Part shown: positions 11,698 through 22,084 of the stretch, piece by piece
How positions within the stretch are numbered: position 1 is the stretch's first letter
How the letters are laid out: each line of letters starts with the position of its first letter
Assembly: GCA_907165275.2 (NCBI GenBank)
Contig: OU015654.1
Span: 7,395,501 to 7,459,500, forward strand
Length of the DNA stretch: 64,000 nt
Source of the DNA: Zygaena filipendulae
Lineage: Eukaryota > Arthropoda > Insecta > Lepidoptera > Zygaenidae
Reading direction: 5' to 3'
Program-made: the position numbers and the translations under genes
Notes under the pieces: generated by a model
Databases searched by the model: none
What the model was told of the DNA's origin: nothing
Seen by the model: only the letters and a program-made list of their open reading frames with translations

Positions 11698-12053
11698 TAG
11701 GAAACATTTTACCTCTTTTCAGAGAAGGCAAATGAAACTAAGTGCATACAGTCAACGCATATTTTCCATTTTCTGAAGTTTTTTCTCTATTTAATTAATT
11801 TATGCATATATTTTTTTTCTTTTTCTTGCTTTGTTTAAGTAGGCCATATATCTTTAAAATAGACTGAAAAAAAAAATCATGCAAGTACCCTATTTTGAAC
11901 TAGTGACGTCATTCCGCGTTTCGGCGGTAAGGTCTAAAGTAGTAACTTTGAAACACTCTATTTAATTAATTTATGCATTTTTTTTTTCTTGCTTTGTTTA
12001 AGTAGGCCATATATCTTAAAAATAGACTGAAAAAAAAATTCATGGAAGTACCC

Positions 12054-12635
12054 TATTATGGAAACTGGTTCAATGGTTCAACCATGGGCATACCAGGGAT
12101 GGCAAATCAGATTGGTTCTAGACCAGGGAGAGGGGGGGATCAGGTTTTTTATTAACATCTCGTCAAATAAATTAATAAAAACTTAGGTAATTTTTTACAT
12201 AAAATATTATTTAATTTTACAATAGATATTTTGAAAGTAATTTATTGATGTATGGTATTGTAAATTTTAAAAAGTTCTTTTTCTTAATTTTTATCGACAA
12301 AAGTTGATAGTAAGATCCAAGATCCAAGATCCAGCTGTACTTTTTGTGTTTGCAATGCATTTCATAAATTCGTCAAGAAAATCTGACATAGCTGCATGGA
12401 TTTAGTTTCTTTTGCCTTTCTCAATTGGGTGAATTTTACACAAAAAAAGGGAATAACAATATGGAGGATAGAAGTTGAGTGAAATTTTTCTTTCTGTTTC
12501 CGATTTCGTTAGTGTGTTACGTGTAAAACTTACTTACTTACCCGTTCAATATAAAAAAACAAAAGCGTAGGCAAACTTTAAAAGCTTTATGGAAATTAGT
12601 TTCGATCAAGCATCATTTAAGAAAAAGGCTTCAAA
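12054..12635. other. PAIP1 upstream region
   Basis: AT-rich with no recognised gene or repeat. It presumably contains the PAIP1 promoter and 5' UTR. A heptamer 'atccaag' is repeated at 12316-12332. No TATA-like box can be assigned with confidence. Confidence 0.4.
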
Positions 12636-15600
12636 ATGAATAACGGCGACGTTGGAGGATCTAGAGGCAGAGGTCGTGGCTGGCAGCCCGAAAATCAACC
12701 TCGAGAGCTCCGTCGACCGAGAATTGTCACGGAGGATTCGAGAGGTTTGTCCATATTATTTCTGGTTAATTTACCAGCCTTTGGTTGTTCATCATTTTCA
12801 ATTCACAAATGGCTTTTTCTTCACCGAATGCCGGTGAAAGTTTCAGGTCCATTTCTAATGACGTCGTCATCGTATTGACGTAAGCCAGCCGGCTGGCTAA
12901 GGCATTTAAATACCTATTAGATGGTTTTCTATGCCAAATATGTCATCCAACAATGCTGCTGCTGATTGTCACTTTCTTAAAGTTTTAATTTAAGGTCAAT
13001 GGCAGCCACAAAATCTTAATGCTAATTGATATTACACACTCATAACCACTAGGTAACTTACTTAAAGCAGTTGCATCTTTTATAAATAATTATATTTAGA
13101 AATAGTAATTATACCTACTTAATAATATAAAGAGCATGTTCGCTTTTTTGCAGGGGTAATCTTTGGAACTATTGAAAAAATAATTAAAAATTTCTAATGA
13201 TAAAAAGCTACAGCATTTCCCATTTCAGCTATTTAGGTCCCTCTTTAAAACTACCGGCAGCAGTTTATATTAATATTACAAGAAAACAGACTAAATGAGT
13301 TTTCAAGAGTCCCAAAATTCAGATGGATGTAACGGGGGGGGGGGGAGTATTGTTTGAAATAAAATAAAAAAATTATTAATGTTTGCTGAATTTTTCTCTG
13401 CAGTGGAGCCTGTTAAATCAAACTTGTCGGCTGATGCAAAGGAGTGGTATCCACCAAATTACACACCACCAACTGCTTCATCTTATCCAGAACCTGCTCC
13501 ATATAGACCAGGTCGCTTTTCTGTTCAAAACCGACTTCGCCAAGCACAAGATGTAAACCAATATAACTTTGATGAAATGTCCAGAAGTCTAGAAGAAGCT
13601 GAAAGTATAGGCTTGCAGGTATACCTTGTACTGTACTCAGTGGCGTTCCTTCCATACAAGCCCAATAGCCCAGCCTGCCTAGCTGAAGCGCTTGCTTGTG
13701 GAGTATCAAATATTTTAATAAGTATTTATACTTATTAAAATATTGATATTCTGTCTTTTGGTTAGGCAAAACAGACTTTTGATTGTATGGAAGGAAGGCT
13801 GACTGTACTGTTGTCTTGATTTGTTTATACTTAATTTTTAGGGATTTGGTCAAATTAGTACTGCTAAATAAATCAAAATTTTGAAAAATCAACTGAAGTA
13901 TTATGTAACATCAGAATCTAAGTATTTAATTAGTTTTATGTTGTTTATGCATTCACACCATAAGTACTCCAGTAATCATCATAACATTTGGCAAAACTGT
14001 TGTCAGGGGTAGGCACAGAAACAAACATAAGTTACTTTTATCCCAGTTTTCCTGCAGGAACTCTGAAATGAATGCAGGTAAATAAAACCGCAAGAAACGG
14101 CTAATAGTATTAAAATAAATATTTGTATTCAAAGAAACAGATTACAATTAAATGTTTTGCATTTAATAGCTTATGACAATGAAGTAAAACACATTGTTAA
14201 TTTACTGTTTTCAGGACAATATTACCAACTTGATAAATGTCATGTGTGAGATCACATTCGACCCTGGCAAATTTGACACCTTGTGTGGCCCACTAGTGGA
14301 CTCATTTGCATCCACCTTAAATGATGTTTACTACACAAGACCTTTAGTCGAAGCCATTGTGAATCAGGTAAGATTGTCAGTCAGCGGTCTAGGTGCATGC
14401 CCAAGTATTTGACAGTATTGCTCTGCGGTAATATGTTATCACCTAGTCTGATTGGAGGACAGTTCCCTTGTATTAATGTAAAGGTCACATGAACGGATTT
14501 TGTTCCATTCGCCTTTAGTCTCCATCTTGTCAACCATTCATGGATCATATTCAGGCCATTTTATAGTGTGTCTGAGACTTTTTTGGGATCTCCATCACTT
14601 GAGAGTATAGCCGTATCGTCAGCAAATGTTGCTGTAACTACATTTGTTATTTCTGGCAGATCTGAAGTATATAGTGTATACAGAACTGGACCAAAGATAG
14701 ATCCTTGAGGTACACCTGCCTTAATATGAAATCCCATATCTAAATTATGTGTAGTACAATATTAGGCGCGTACGCCGCCCGCAGCAAAAAAATTCGAACG
14801 GGTAGGCGCGGGCGTAGTGCTTGGAATTTCGTAGATAGGTCACCACCGAACTAATGTTGAATAACTTTTAAAGTAAAGTTGTAAAGTATAAATTTTTTCG
14901 ACATAGATTAGATTAGATTCATTTATTTCACATTATCAAATTCATAATTACATTTAATTATAATATGTCAAAGGATAAAGTGATCGTCAAAAATTAAAAT
15001 TCCAATTCCAATAGATATAGGTAAATGACACAATACAAAAGAATTACACAATTACGTATACATAATGTCATAAATGTCAAACAATGTCAATTAAAACAAA
15101 AAATAAAATAACATTATGTCAAAATAAATGGAATATATAAAAAAAAATATATGTATATTTTAATCATATTATTGTTTATTTTTTTAAATGGGTTGTATCA
15201 GGTTTTCAGTTAATTCATTAACACATTGTATAAAATAAAAAAACATTTGATATATATCGGATATTATATATACATATATATATGCCGGATATATACTATA
15301 TATCGGATATTGTATATCATGATATATGTCCATTGATATCCTCGCACCTTGAGATTGGTAGTTGAAAGAAAAGTAGATTGCACTCGTGCTTATTCAGTGC
15401 CAACTAGTGCAAGCGCAAAGTATCCACTATTACACTATTAGACACAACCGTCGCTCCATTGATTTCCGCGTCTATCGTTTTGTGGATGGCGGGGGTTGAC
15501 GTTTTTGTTTGCGATCATTGACTGAGACGAGGGTAATCCAAAGGGTATGCGCGTTCATTGAGTGCCTTATCTATAGACCCGCGCTCGTGTGACCATAGGA

Positions 15601-18600
15601 TCCTGCGTGTAATGCACGGTTGCGAAACACCACCTAATAATAGTGCAGCATAAGATCCTACAATGGAATGTTTCTATTTCACCCTGTGCAATTCATTAGT
15701 CAAGAATAGTTTGTAGAAACAGTCATATTATAGCAGGTAAGGTCACGCGAACGAAGTTGCAAACAGCTGTTAGTGCTGATTATAAACAAATGTTATTTTA
15801 CTTATTTTGGATTTAGTCAATAGCGGAGCCCAACTTCCGCTACAACGGCGCTAGGCTATGCTCGATGTACGACTCAGTGGCGACACCCCAGGAGTCAACA
15901 TTCCGCATGTGTTTGCTGGAGCGGTGTGCTTTAGATGAAAACAAGATCATCACTGGCGTTGAGACATCTGAGGAGGTTATGAGAGGATTCGCTATGTTCT
16001 TAGCCGAGCTCTATACGCAATTGGAGGACTGCCAGGTATTGAGTTTTCTTTAATATTTTAACACTTCTGTTTTCCTGAACCACTTTATAGTATTTTTCAT
16101 GGTTATTGTGCAGTGTATCCTTTATGTTCTTCTAACTTAGTTGTTTTTTTTTTAATTATAGAGTGGAAGAATAAAAAGTCTTGGTGAAAGTCTGTGCAAG
16201 GTTCTACTTCACTTGTTAGATACGGACAATGAAATCAACATCAAAGCTGTTTGTCAGTTATTGAAGGTGAGTCTTGACATAGGATTAACAATATATTTGT
16301 TTCTTTATAGTAATTATTAATCAGTTTAGCTTTTTAACCTGCGACGTTCTAAAAAAAACAGATAATTATGTTTATTTGCCCCTTATAAATTATGATTTGA
16401 ACTCAGGGGCGTATTTACCCTAGGGCCGTCGAGCCATGGCCATCCGTTTGCAATTTGTTTTGGTTTTGGCGCCTTTCAACCAACATTTACTTCTCACCTT
16501 TTTTATTTTTTCTTTTCAATCTTTTTTCGGAACTACCTTGCGGTTAGGTAAAAACCACTTCTAGGAAGAGGCTAACAGAACAATTCAGTTAGGTTGGGCA
16601 GCGTTTGGGGAAGTTACGTCGAGTCTTTTCGTTGCCAATCCCACAAAGCCTGAAGACAAAAGTCTTCATCCAGTGCGTCCTGCCTGTCATGACGTACGGA
16701 GCCGAGACGTGGACACAAATAAATGGTCCACAAATTTCTCAGAGTCTCTCTGAGGAATTGAAATTCCTCAGAGAGACTTTGAGGTAATATGAAATAAGGT
16801 GATTTGGCAGAGAACCAAAGTTATCGACATAGCCCACAGAATTAGTAAGTTAAAGTGGCAATGGGCTGGCCATATTATCCGCAGAACCGGTAACCGTTGC
16901 AAACATCGGGTTCTAAAATGGAGACCGCGAATATGCAAACGCAGTGTAGGACGCCCCCAGCTAGGTGGAGAGATCTTCGCAGGATGGCTGTGGTGGCTGG
17001 AGTCGTGCTAAGTGGCGGGCAAGAGAGGCCTATGTCCAGCAGTGGACTGCTATAGGCTGGTGATGATGATGAATTTTTTTTTCTTCACTTAAATCGTATT
17101 TTTTCTTTGACTTCCGTGGCAGCGAAACATATTGGCCTGGGTCACCAAATTTGAAAATATGCCCCTGTTTAATATAATATCATGACGTCTGACTTTGGCA
17201 AAAAGTTGATTGGGGCAGGCGCCTGTAGTTATCAGGCTGTCTGAAATAATCTCATTCATGCTATTTATAATTAAAATCGAATGTTTAGGGTACTTGTATG
17301 AAATTTATAGTAAGAAATTGTGTCAATATTTAAAAAATAGAGCCTTAGAAAAGCATTGTCGTGAAAAATTTACTAAAAAATTATCAATAGTTTCCAAAAT
17401 ATTTAACTTTTAGTTTTGTGAAACGGAATGTTGCAATGAAACACCAATCACAGTCACGCTTAACATGTTATGTCACTTTTATTTTTTAAGAAACATTTAC
17501 CCTAAGAGAATGCTAATTTTACCTCTTTCAGAGAAGGCACAAGAAACTAAGTGCATACAGTCAACGCATATTTTCCATTTTCTGAAGTTTTTTACTTTAA
17601 AACGCATCGGTAAGATGCATTTCGATTCTTTACTGGAACTTTTGGAAGTAACTCGACATAGTTGAACCTTAATTTCACTTTTGGATATTGAAGTTATTTG
17701 TCTGTCAGTGTCACGTGACCCTGTCAATACGACAGTGACATCTCTATCACAGATTAATAAGGCGTAATTTTTAACTAGTGACGTCATTCCGCGTTTTGGC
17801 GGTAAAGTCAAAAGTAGGAACTTTGAAACGCTCTATTTAATTAATTTATGTATATATATTTTTTCCTTTTCTTGCTTTGTTTTAGTAGGCTATATCTTTA
17901 AAATAGACTGGGAATAAAAATCATGCAAGTACCCTATTGAATAAAATAGGGTAAATACTGTTTTCGATGATACTACTCCAGAACGAAACTAGAAATTGAT
18001 AACTGTCACCGTCGTTATAGAAAACGTAAGAAACGTATACTACGTAGATGTACGTACATGACGATTGATGTCACGTGGCCACGAAAAATCGTCCAATCAG
18101 TAGTCCTATTTACCGTGACCATGTGACGTGGTGATAGGTACGTCCTTTTGTTTTCTATAGCGATAACGATTATAGGTTGTCAACTCGGCTAAGGGGGCAG
18201 GTGGCTTAACGATGTTAATGTGTGTGTGTTTGTCAGTTGTCTGGCATCGCCCTGGACGCGGACTGTCCGGAGGGGATGCACGCAGCGTTCGAGCGGCTGC
18301 GGCGGCGCGCGTCGCTGCCGTGCGTGTGCGCGGTGGTGGCGCTGCGGGCGGCGCGCTGGGGGCTCGCCGAGCCCGCGCTGCCCGCGCCCCCGCCCCCGCC
18401 CGCGCCCGCGCACGCCCACCGCGCCCAGCTAGCGCCCTACAGGAACACCGTGCACAACAACGGTCACTAACTACTATACTACATACTAGCTGCACCCCGC
18501 GGTTTCACCCGCATCAATTTCGGAGTTCCCGCGGGAATTTCGGCAAGAAGAGTACCTACCCTATGTCCTTTTCTGTACTCATGACAACGTGTATGCAAAA

Positions 18601-20139
18601 TTGCATGATGAACGGTTGAGCCGTTAAGACGTGAAAGCGTAACAAACAAACTCACATTCGCATTTATAATAGTAAAGATTTACATAGTATGTACTACGTA
18701 GGTACTCTAATATTATATATTATTTTCTAACTCAAACCCCATTGCTCGCCGCGTCTCAGCGCGAGTTCTACGACAAAAAACATGCACCTACGTAGTACGT
18801 ACGAACAAGCCGCCCGCCTGTAGTAGTAGCAAAGAATAGATATTACCTATATAAAGTAGCGACACTCTTCACCTCTCACTAACTTCTTGCCTCCTCATAC
18901 GCCCCGAAAATAATCTTGGTAAATACTGAGGAAAGATTGCCACAACATGTTTAATAATAATAATAATAATCGACTTCACAACACACAAATCTACTTGATC
19001 CCACACTAAGCTATAAGCTTGTGTCGTGGAAACCAAGCAAACGTGGTATATACTACACATATTATTACATATATATTATACTATAGATATATATACACAC
19101 CCAGACTGTAAAATGGAACCCTGTGTTCATCACACAAAGTCTACCCCCACCGGGAATCGAACCCGGAACCTCTTGATTAGCGGGCAGGCATGGTGACCAT
19201 TGCGCCAATCGGGTCGTCAAGTCGGGATGTAGAATCTACATGTGACAATTATTCACAGACGGCTGACAGTTACTGTCAACTCGCTGTCCACCTTACGATA
19301 CGCACAACACGTGTACGTACAAGCCGGCCGTCTTTACTTGTTGGAAATTATTTGAATCAGTTCATATATTGTGTGGAGCGTCGCCGGGCTGGTAGTAGTG
19401 TGTAGCAGGAATTTTAAGCGGTCCGCTTGTACGGAGTGCGGCGGGTACCGACGCTATTACTGTCGTGCAGCCCGTTCCCACTTGTCGGACGTCGGATCCA
19501 GATTTTAATCGAATGTCGGCGCCTCTGTTCACACTTGTCGGCTGTCAGATTTTGTCAGACACGATTTTTTTCCGGGCGTAGAGGGCTCGCAAAACAACCG
19601 ACATTTCTTGTCGGCGACGACACAAAATCTGTTTCCGAAAAGTGTGAATAGCTCCATATAAAATGTTCTGCCACTGGAGCATCTGATTAAAATCCGGATC
19701 CGACATTTGCAGCATCTAATGGTGAAGTGGAGGGGGGCCCGGGCGTCGCGGGCGGCGCGGGCGGCGAGGGCGGCTACCTGGCGGACGGGCACGCGCTCAC
19801 CGCCGAGGAGCGCGCCTTCCTGCAGAGCAACTTGCCCGCCGCTAAGAACATGGCATCCGAAGACGACATCCTGTACGTATCTACTCTTTCTCTTTAATTA
19901 ACGGGTAGGCGTAGTAACCTGCTTCGCCAATCGGGTTGTCAATGCTTTCTACTTGCGTGCCAATATCGGATATTCTTGTGTTTCCCCAGCTTTACTTTTG
20001 TAATGTAGGTATTTACTTTTGCAATATATGTATTTACAGCGATGAGTTAGAAAACGACGCGTGGGACGCAGGGATGGACCCGGAGATGCAGGAGGGATTC
20101 TTGGAGTTTCTCAAGATGTCCAACCAGATCAAGCGATAA
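12636..20139 (+). CDS. PAIP1: Polyadenylate-binding protein-interacting protein 1
   Basis: Exons 12636-12744, 13404-13618, 14215-14367, 15817-16035, 16162-16266, 18237-18462, 19713-19872 and 20040-20139 join in phase to give 428 residues. PAIP1 bridges poly(A)-binding protein and the eIF4A/eIF3 machinery to stimulate cap-dependent translation in the cytoplasm. Layout: an RG-rich start; a PAM2 motif at residues 42-56 (SNLSADAKEWYPPNY), with Trp51 where Phe is usual; an MIF4G-like helical domain over exons 3-6 (including NFRYNGARLC and 'FAMFLAELYTQLED'); an Ala/Pro- and Gly-rich linker; and an acidic C-terminus (WDAGMDPEMQEGFLEFLKMS) like the PABP-binding tail of the family. Exon 6 and exon 7 are very GC-rich. 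The exon 6 donor GTCACT is weak but is the only choice found that keeps phase. Introns hold a jockey fragment, an RTE fragment and several MITEs. Confidence 0.9.
14376..14731 (-). pseudogene. Jockey-like reverse transcriptase fragment
   Basis: Reading on the minus strand gives GVPQGSIFGPVLY, then TFADDTAILSSDGD (the catalytic FADD box) and KYLGMHLDR, the ordered RT motifs of jockey-clade non-LTR elements. Two in-frame stops are present (after VSDTL and after HLDR). It sits in PAIP1 intron 3, only about 8 bp past the exon 3 donor, antisense to PAIP1. Confidence 0.85.
14733..15234 (-). mobile_element. TACAACGTGTTAATGAA inverted-repeat element, copy A (interrupted)
   Basis: Shares 'gtacgccgcccgcagcaaaa', 'cttggaatttcgtagata' and the end 'gttaattcattaacacattg' with copies at 30.9 and 61.4 kb. 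The left terminus is missing. A non-LTR tail (about 14906-15118) splits it after 'tttttcgacata'. Confidence 0.7.
14906..15118 (-). mobile_element. 3' tail of a non-LTR retrotransposon
   Basis: A pentamer run ('tagattagattagatt') followed by AT-rich sequence is inserted inside copy A of the inverted-repeat element. A simple-repeat tail with no protein is typical of a strongly 5'-truncated non-LTR insertion. Confidence 0.5.
15235..15816. other. PAIP1 intron 3, 3' part
   Basis: It holds a run of 'tatatatcggatat' type sequence at about 15245-15345 and unassigned sequence thereafter. No coding sequence was recognised before the exon 4 acceptor. Confidence 0.4.
16590..17075 (+). pseudogene. RTE-like reverse transcriptase fragment with 3' end
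   Basis: Broken frames encode SLKTKVFIQCVLPVMTYGAE and 'ISKLKWQWAGHIIRR', C-terminal RTE signatures. It ends 'cctatgtccagcagtggact' followed by 'ataggctggtgatgatgatg', the usual lepidopteran RTE 3' end. A short inverted repeat (TCTCAGAGAGACTCTGA-like) interrupts it near 16735-16780. It lies in PAIP1 intron 5. Confidence 0.8.
17288..17934 (+). mobile_element. Full-length MITE, GGGTACTTGCATGA family
   Basis: Starts GGGTACTTGTATGAAATTT, ends ATCATGCAAGTACCC, and is flanked by TA on both sides (Tc1/mariner-type target). Length 647 bp. It includes a TGACGTCA site (about 17779) and, on the minus strand, an open frame of about 104 codons conserved in the copies at 45.5 and 63.2 kb. Confidence 0.85.
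18011..18172. mobile_element. Small foldback MITE (TATAGAAAAC ends)
   Basis: The left end 'cgttatagaaaacgtaag' faces the right end 'cttttgttttctatagcg' in inverted orientation over about 160 bp. Related ends bound 21637-21755. It lies about 65 bp upstream of PAIP1 exon 6. Confidence 0.55.
18486..18679 (-). mobile_element. Helitron-like repeat
   Basis: Inverted orientation: CTAGCTGCACCCCGCGGTTTC at the left, 'cgcatttataatagtaaaga' at the right. It begins 24 bp after the PAIP1 exon 6 donor. Confidence 0.7.
18951..19220 (-). mobile_element. tRNA-headed SINE
   Basis: Inverted copy: the head (complement of 'ttgacgacccgattggcgca') is near 19220, the B-box complement 'gggaatcgaacccgg' at about 19152, and the (AAT)n tail at 18951-18972. 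It matches the SINE at 54295. It lies in PAIP1 intron 6. Confidence 0.8.
19484..19703. mobile_element. Inverted-repeat element next to the PAIP1 exon 7 acceptor
   Basis: The left 'gtcggatccagattttaatc' is mirrored by 'gattaaaatccggatccgac' at about 19685-19704. The right edge lies about 8 bp before the exon 7 acceptor, so sequence at or just inside the element forms the splice-site context. Confidence 0.55.
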
Positions 20140-20317
20140 CCGCGTCTCGGCCGCGCGCCTCGCCTCGCAACGAGCAGACCAAATTGATGTTATTGATTCG
20201 GTCGATGCCGATGGTGGAAAATAATGACAAAAAAAAAACATAAAACTCTTTAAAAATTATAAAAAGATATTAAAAAAGAACGCCAACGTTTAATCACTCT
20301 AGAAGTATTTGACAGTA

Positions 20318-20408
20318 ATGGCTCCTACACACAATGCCGCCGGACGCGCCGCGTGCGCACTGACTCGCGCGGCTGGAACCGGCGCCACGGTGCGTAGCCG
20401 TAGGAGTC
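20318..20408. mobile_element. Very short MITE in the PAIP1 3' UTR
   Basis: The left TGGCTCCTACACACAATGCC is imperfectly mirrored by 'gcgtagccgtaggagtca'. A similar GGCTCCT...AGGAGCC element lies at 47011. It ends exactly where the candidate poly(A) signal begins. Confidence 0.5.
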
Positions 20409-20414
20409 AATAAA
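20409..20414 (+). terminator. Candidate PAIP1 poly(A) signal
   Basis: The first canonical AATAAA after the PAIP1 stop codon, 270 bp downstream and touching the end of the short MITE. Confidence 0.5.
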
Positions 20415-20667
20415 GCTAATATTATTATCGGCTATAAGTAGATTTTTTATTTCAATTACGTTTTACCTTTATACCATAATACCCAGACAAATGATAGCTT
20501 GATAAATAGGTACATGTTTATCCAAATAAAACTGAAGCACGCGATAATTTACTAAACTCTCTTACTATTTTAGTACTACACATTGTTTTGATTAAAATAG
20601 TTTTGGGGTACTGACGTTATTAAAATAAACGCGCTTTTATATCTAAAAATGCTCTATTTATTGAGTA

Positions 20668-20880
20668 ATAGCTGATCCCCGCGGTTTCACCCGCAGTAAT
20701 TTCGGAGTTCCCGCGGGAATTTCAGGATAAAAAGTTACGCTATCCATAATTATGTTCTTCTCTGCATCCCTGACAAAGTGAGTGCATAATTTCATGACGA
20801 TTCGTTGAGCCGTTGAGGCGTGAAAGCGTAACAAACAAACGAACAAACTCATTTTCGCATTAATTATAATAGTAAGGATT
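20668..20880 (-). mobile_element. Helitron-like repeat
   Basis: Inverted copy starting 'agctgatccccgcggtttca' and ending 'attataatagtaagga'. It lies downstream of PAIP1. Confidence 0.7.
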
Positions 20881-21303
20881 CTTGTAGAGTGATAAAAAAT
20901 TGGAGTCTCTAAGCTAACAAATATGTTCTCTTATTTTATTATCAATTAAAGTAGATTATTTCTACAATAATAATATTACTCTAGGTATATGATATACTTA
21001 TTATATTATTTTAACTGTTGACAATTTTGGTCTGTAACTTTGCGAGTTTTTTTTTTATATACCTATTAATTGATTTAATAATAAAATCCGCCAGTCGTAT
21101 AATTTAAAAAGAAAAAAAAACTATAAATATTGCTTTGTCCAAAACTAGTTAAAGTACATAAAGCATAATGCAAAATGATTTATTTGATTAATATTGACTG
21201 TATTTATTTACTCTTTACCCAAGAAAATGGTTTAAATTGTGCAATTTAGAACAAGAGTGACGCTAACGATAACGCCACCAGCTATGGAAAATTATATATT
21301 CTA

Positions 21304-22084
21304 ATGGTGGGATCAGACTGCGCTATTCGCTCTGCGGCTAATTCGCCCGCATACGGCGAAGCAAGCGTTTAGGGTATATTCGTCTACGCATACCTAACGC
21401 ACAAGCTCGAACCGCGAATACGCGTATCTTTCAACTGGTCGGTTTTTTAACACACATCAATAGACACGAATGGGCTGAATACGCGACTGCCCACACTTCG
21501 GCCACTCATTTGCGCGCTGGCGTCGGTCGTGTTTCTCATGATTTGTGGTTATCCACCAGCTTTTCCTTTCGGTTGTTGAGTCATTTTGTAGTTGTACGAC
21601 AGCCCCCTTAGCTAAATTGACAATCTATAAATCGTTAACGTATAGAAAACCCACGGAACGAACCGTTGTCACGTGGTCGCGTAAAATCTTTCAATTGAGT
21701 CGTTTTGCGTGACTCCGTGATATGATGATTCGTTCCGTAAGTTTTCTATGCATTAAAAAATTATTTATTTATTTATTGGCACACCAACAGCATAGCATAT
21801 ACAGTATTAAGTTATAGAAATTACATAATTTGAGTTTACATGCATGCCAATTAGAGGTATGAACATCATTGCAAGTAACAGTCTACTACGATTTTATAGG
21901 TATTGGTAGGATGCACTTAGGAAATATCATGCTGCTGCTATATGAACACATCCATCGCTACTGTCGTGGTTGCGCAAACAACACAAATACGAAGTGTGTA
22001 GGTATAGCTTGTTTGTTGTTCGTGTATTTGTGAAATATTTGTGCGATTATAGCGAAGCCGCATAACGCAGTGTGGTCCCACCAT
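21304..22084. mobile_element. Inverted-repeat element, ATGGTGGGA ends (781 bp)
   Basis: ATGGTGGGATCAGACTGCG at the left matches the complement of 'cgcagtgtggtcccaccat' at the right with few mismatches. No transposase was seen. A smaller element is nested at 21637-21755. Confidence 0.65.
21637..21755. mobile_element. Nested small foldback MITE
   Basis: 'cgtatagaaaacccacggaa' faces 'ttccgtaagttttctatgc' about 119 bp away. It is related by its ends to 18011-18172 and inserted in the 21304 element. Confidence 0.6.

Larger units (their letters stand above)
9717..12053 (+). mobile_element. GGGTACTTGCATGA MITE interrupted by another element
   Basis: The left half (9717-9916, 'gagtacttgcatgaaatgta' to 'cacatgacgtcactttta') is separated from its right part by an AACCGACTTCC element. 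The MITE resumes at about 11700 ('gaaacattttacctc'), reaches a terminus at 11889 after an internal deletion, and a second tail (11898-12053) ends 'catggaagtaccc' followed by TA. Confidence 0.75.

Noticed and set aside
13413..13892. 159-codon minus-strand open frame
   Set aside because: Overlaps PAIP1 exon 2, which has the PAM2 motif in the other orientation; the frame has no recognisable domain.
18106..18619. Several long overlapping frames on both strands
   Set aside because: All derive from the GC-rich PAIP1 exon 6; stop codons are rare there by composition.
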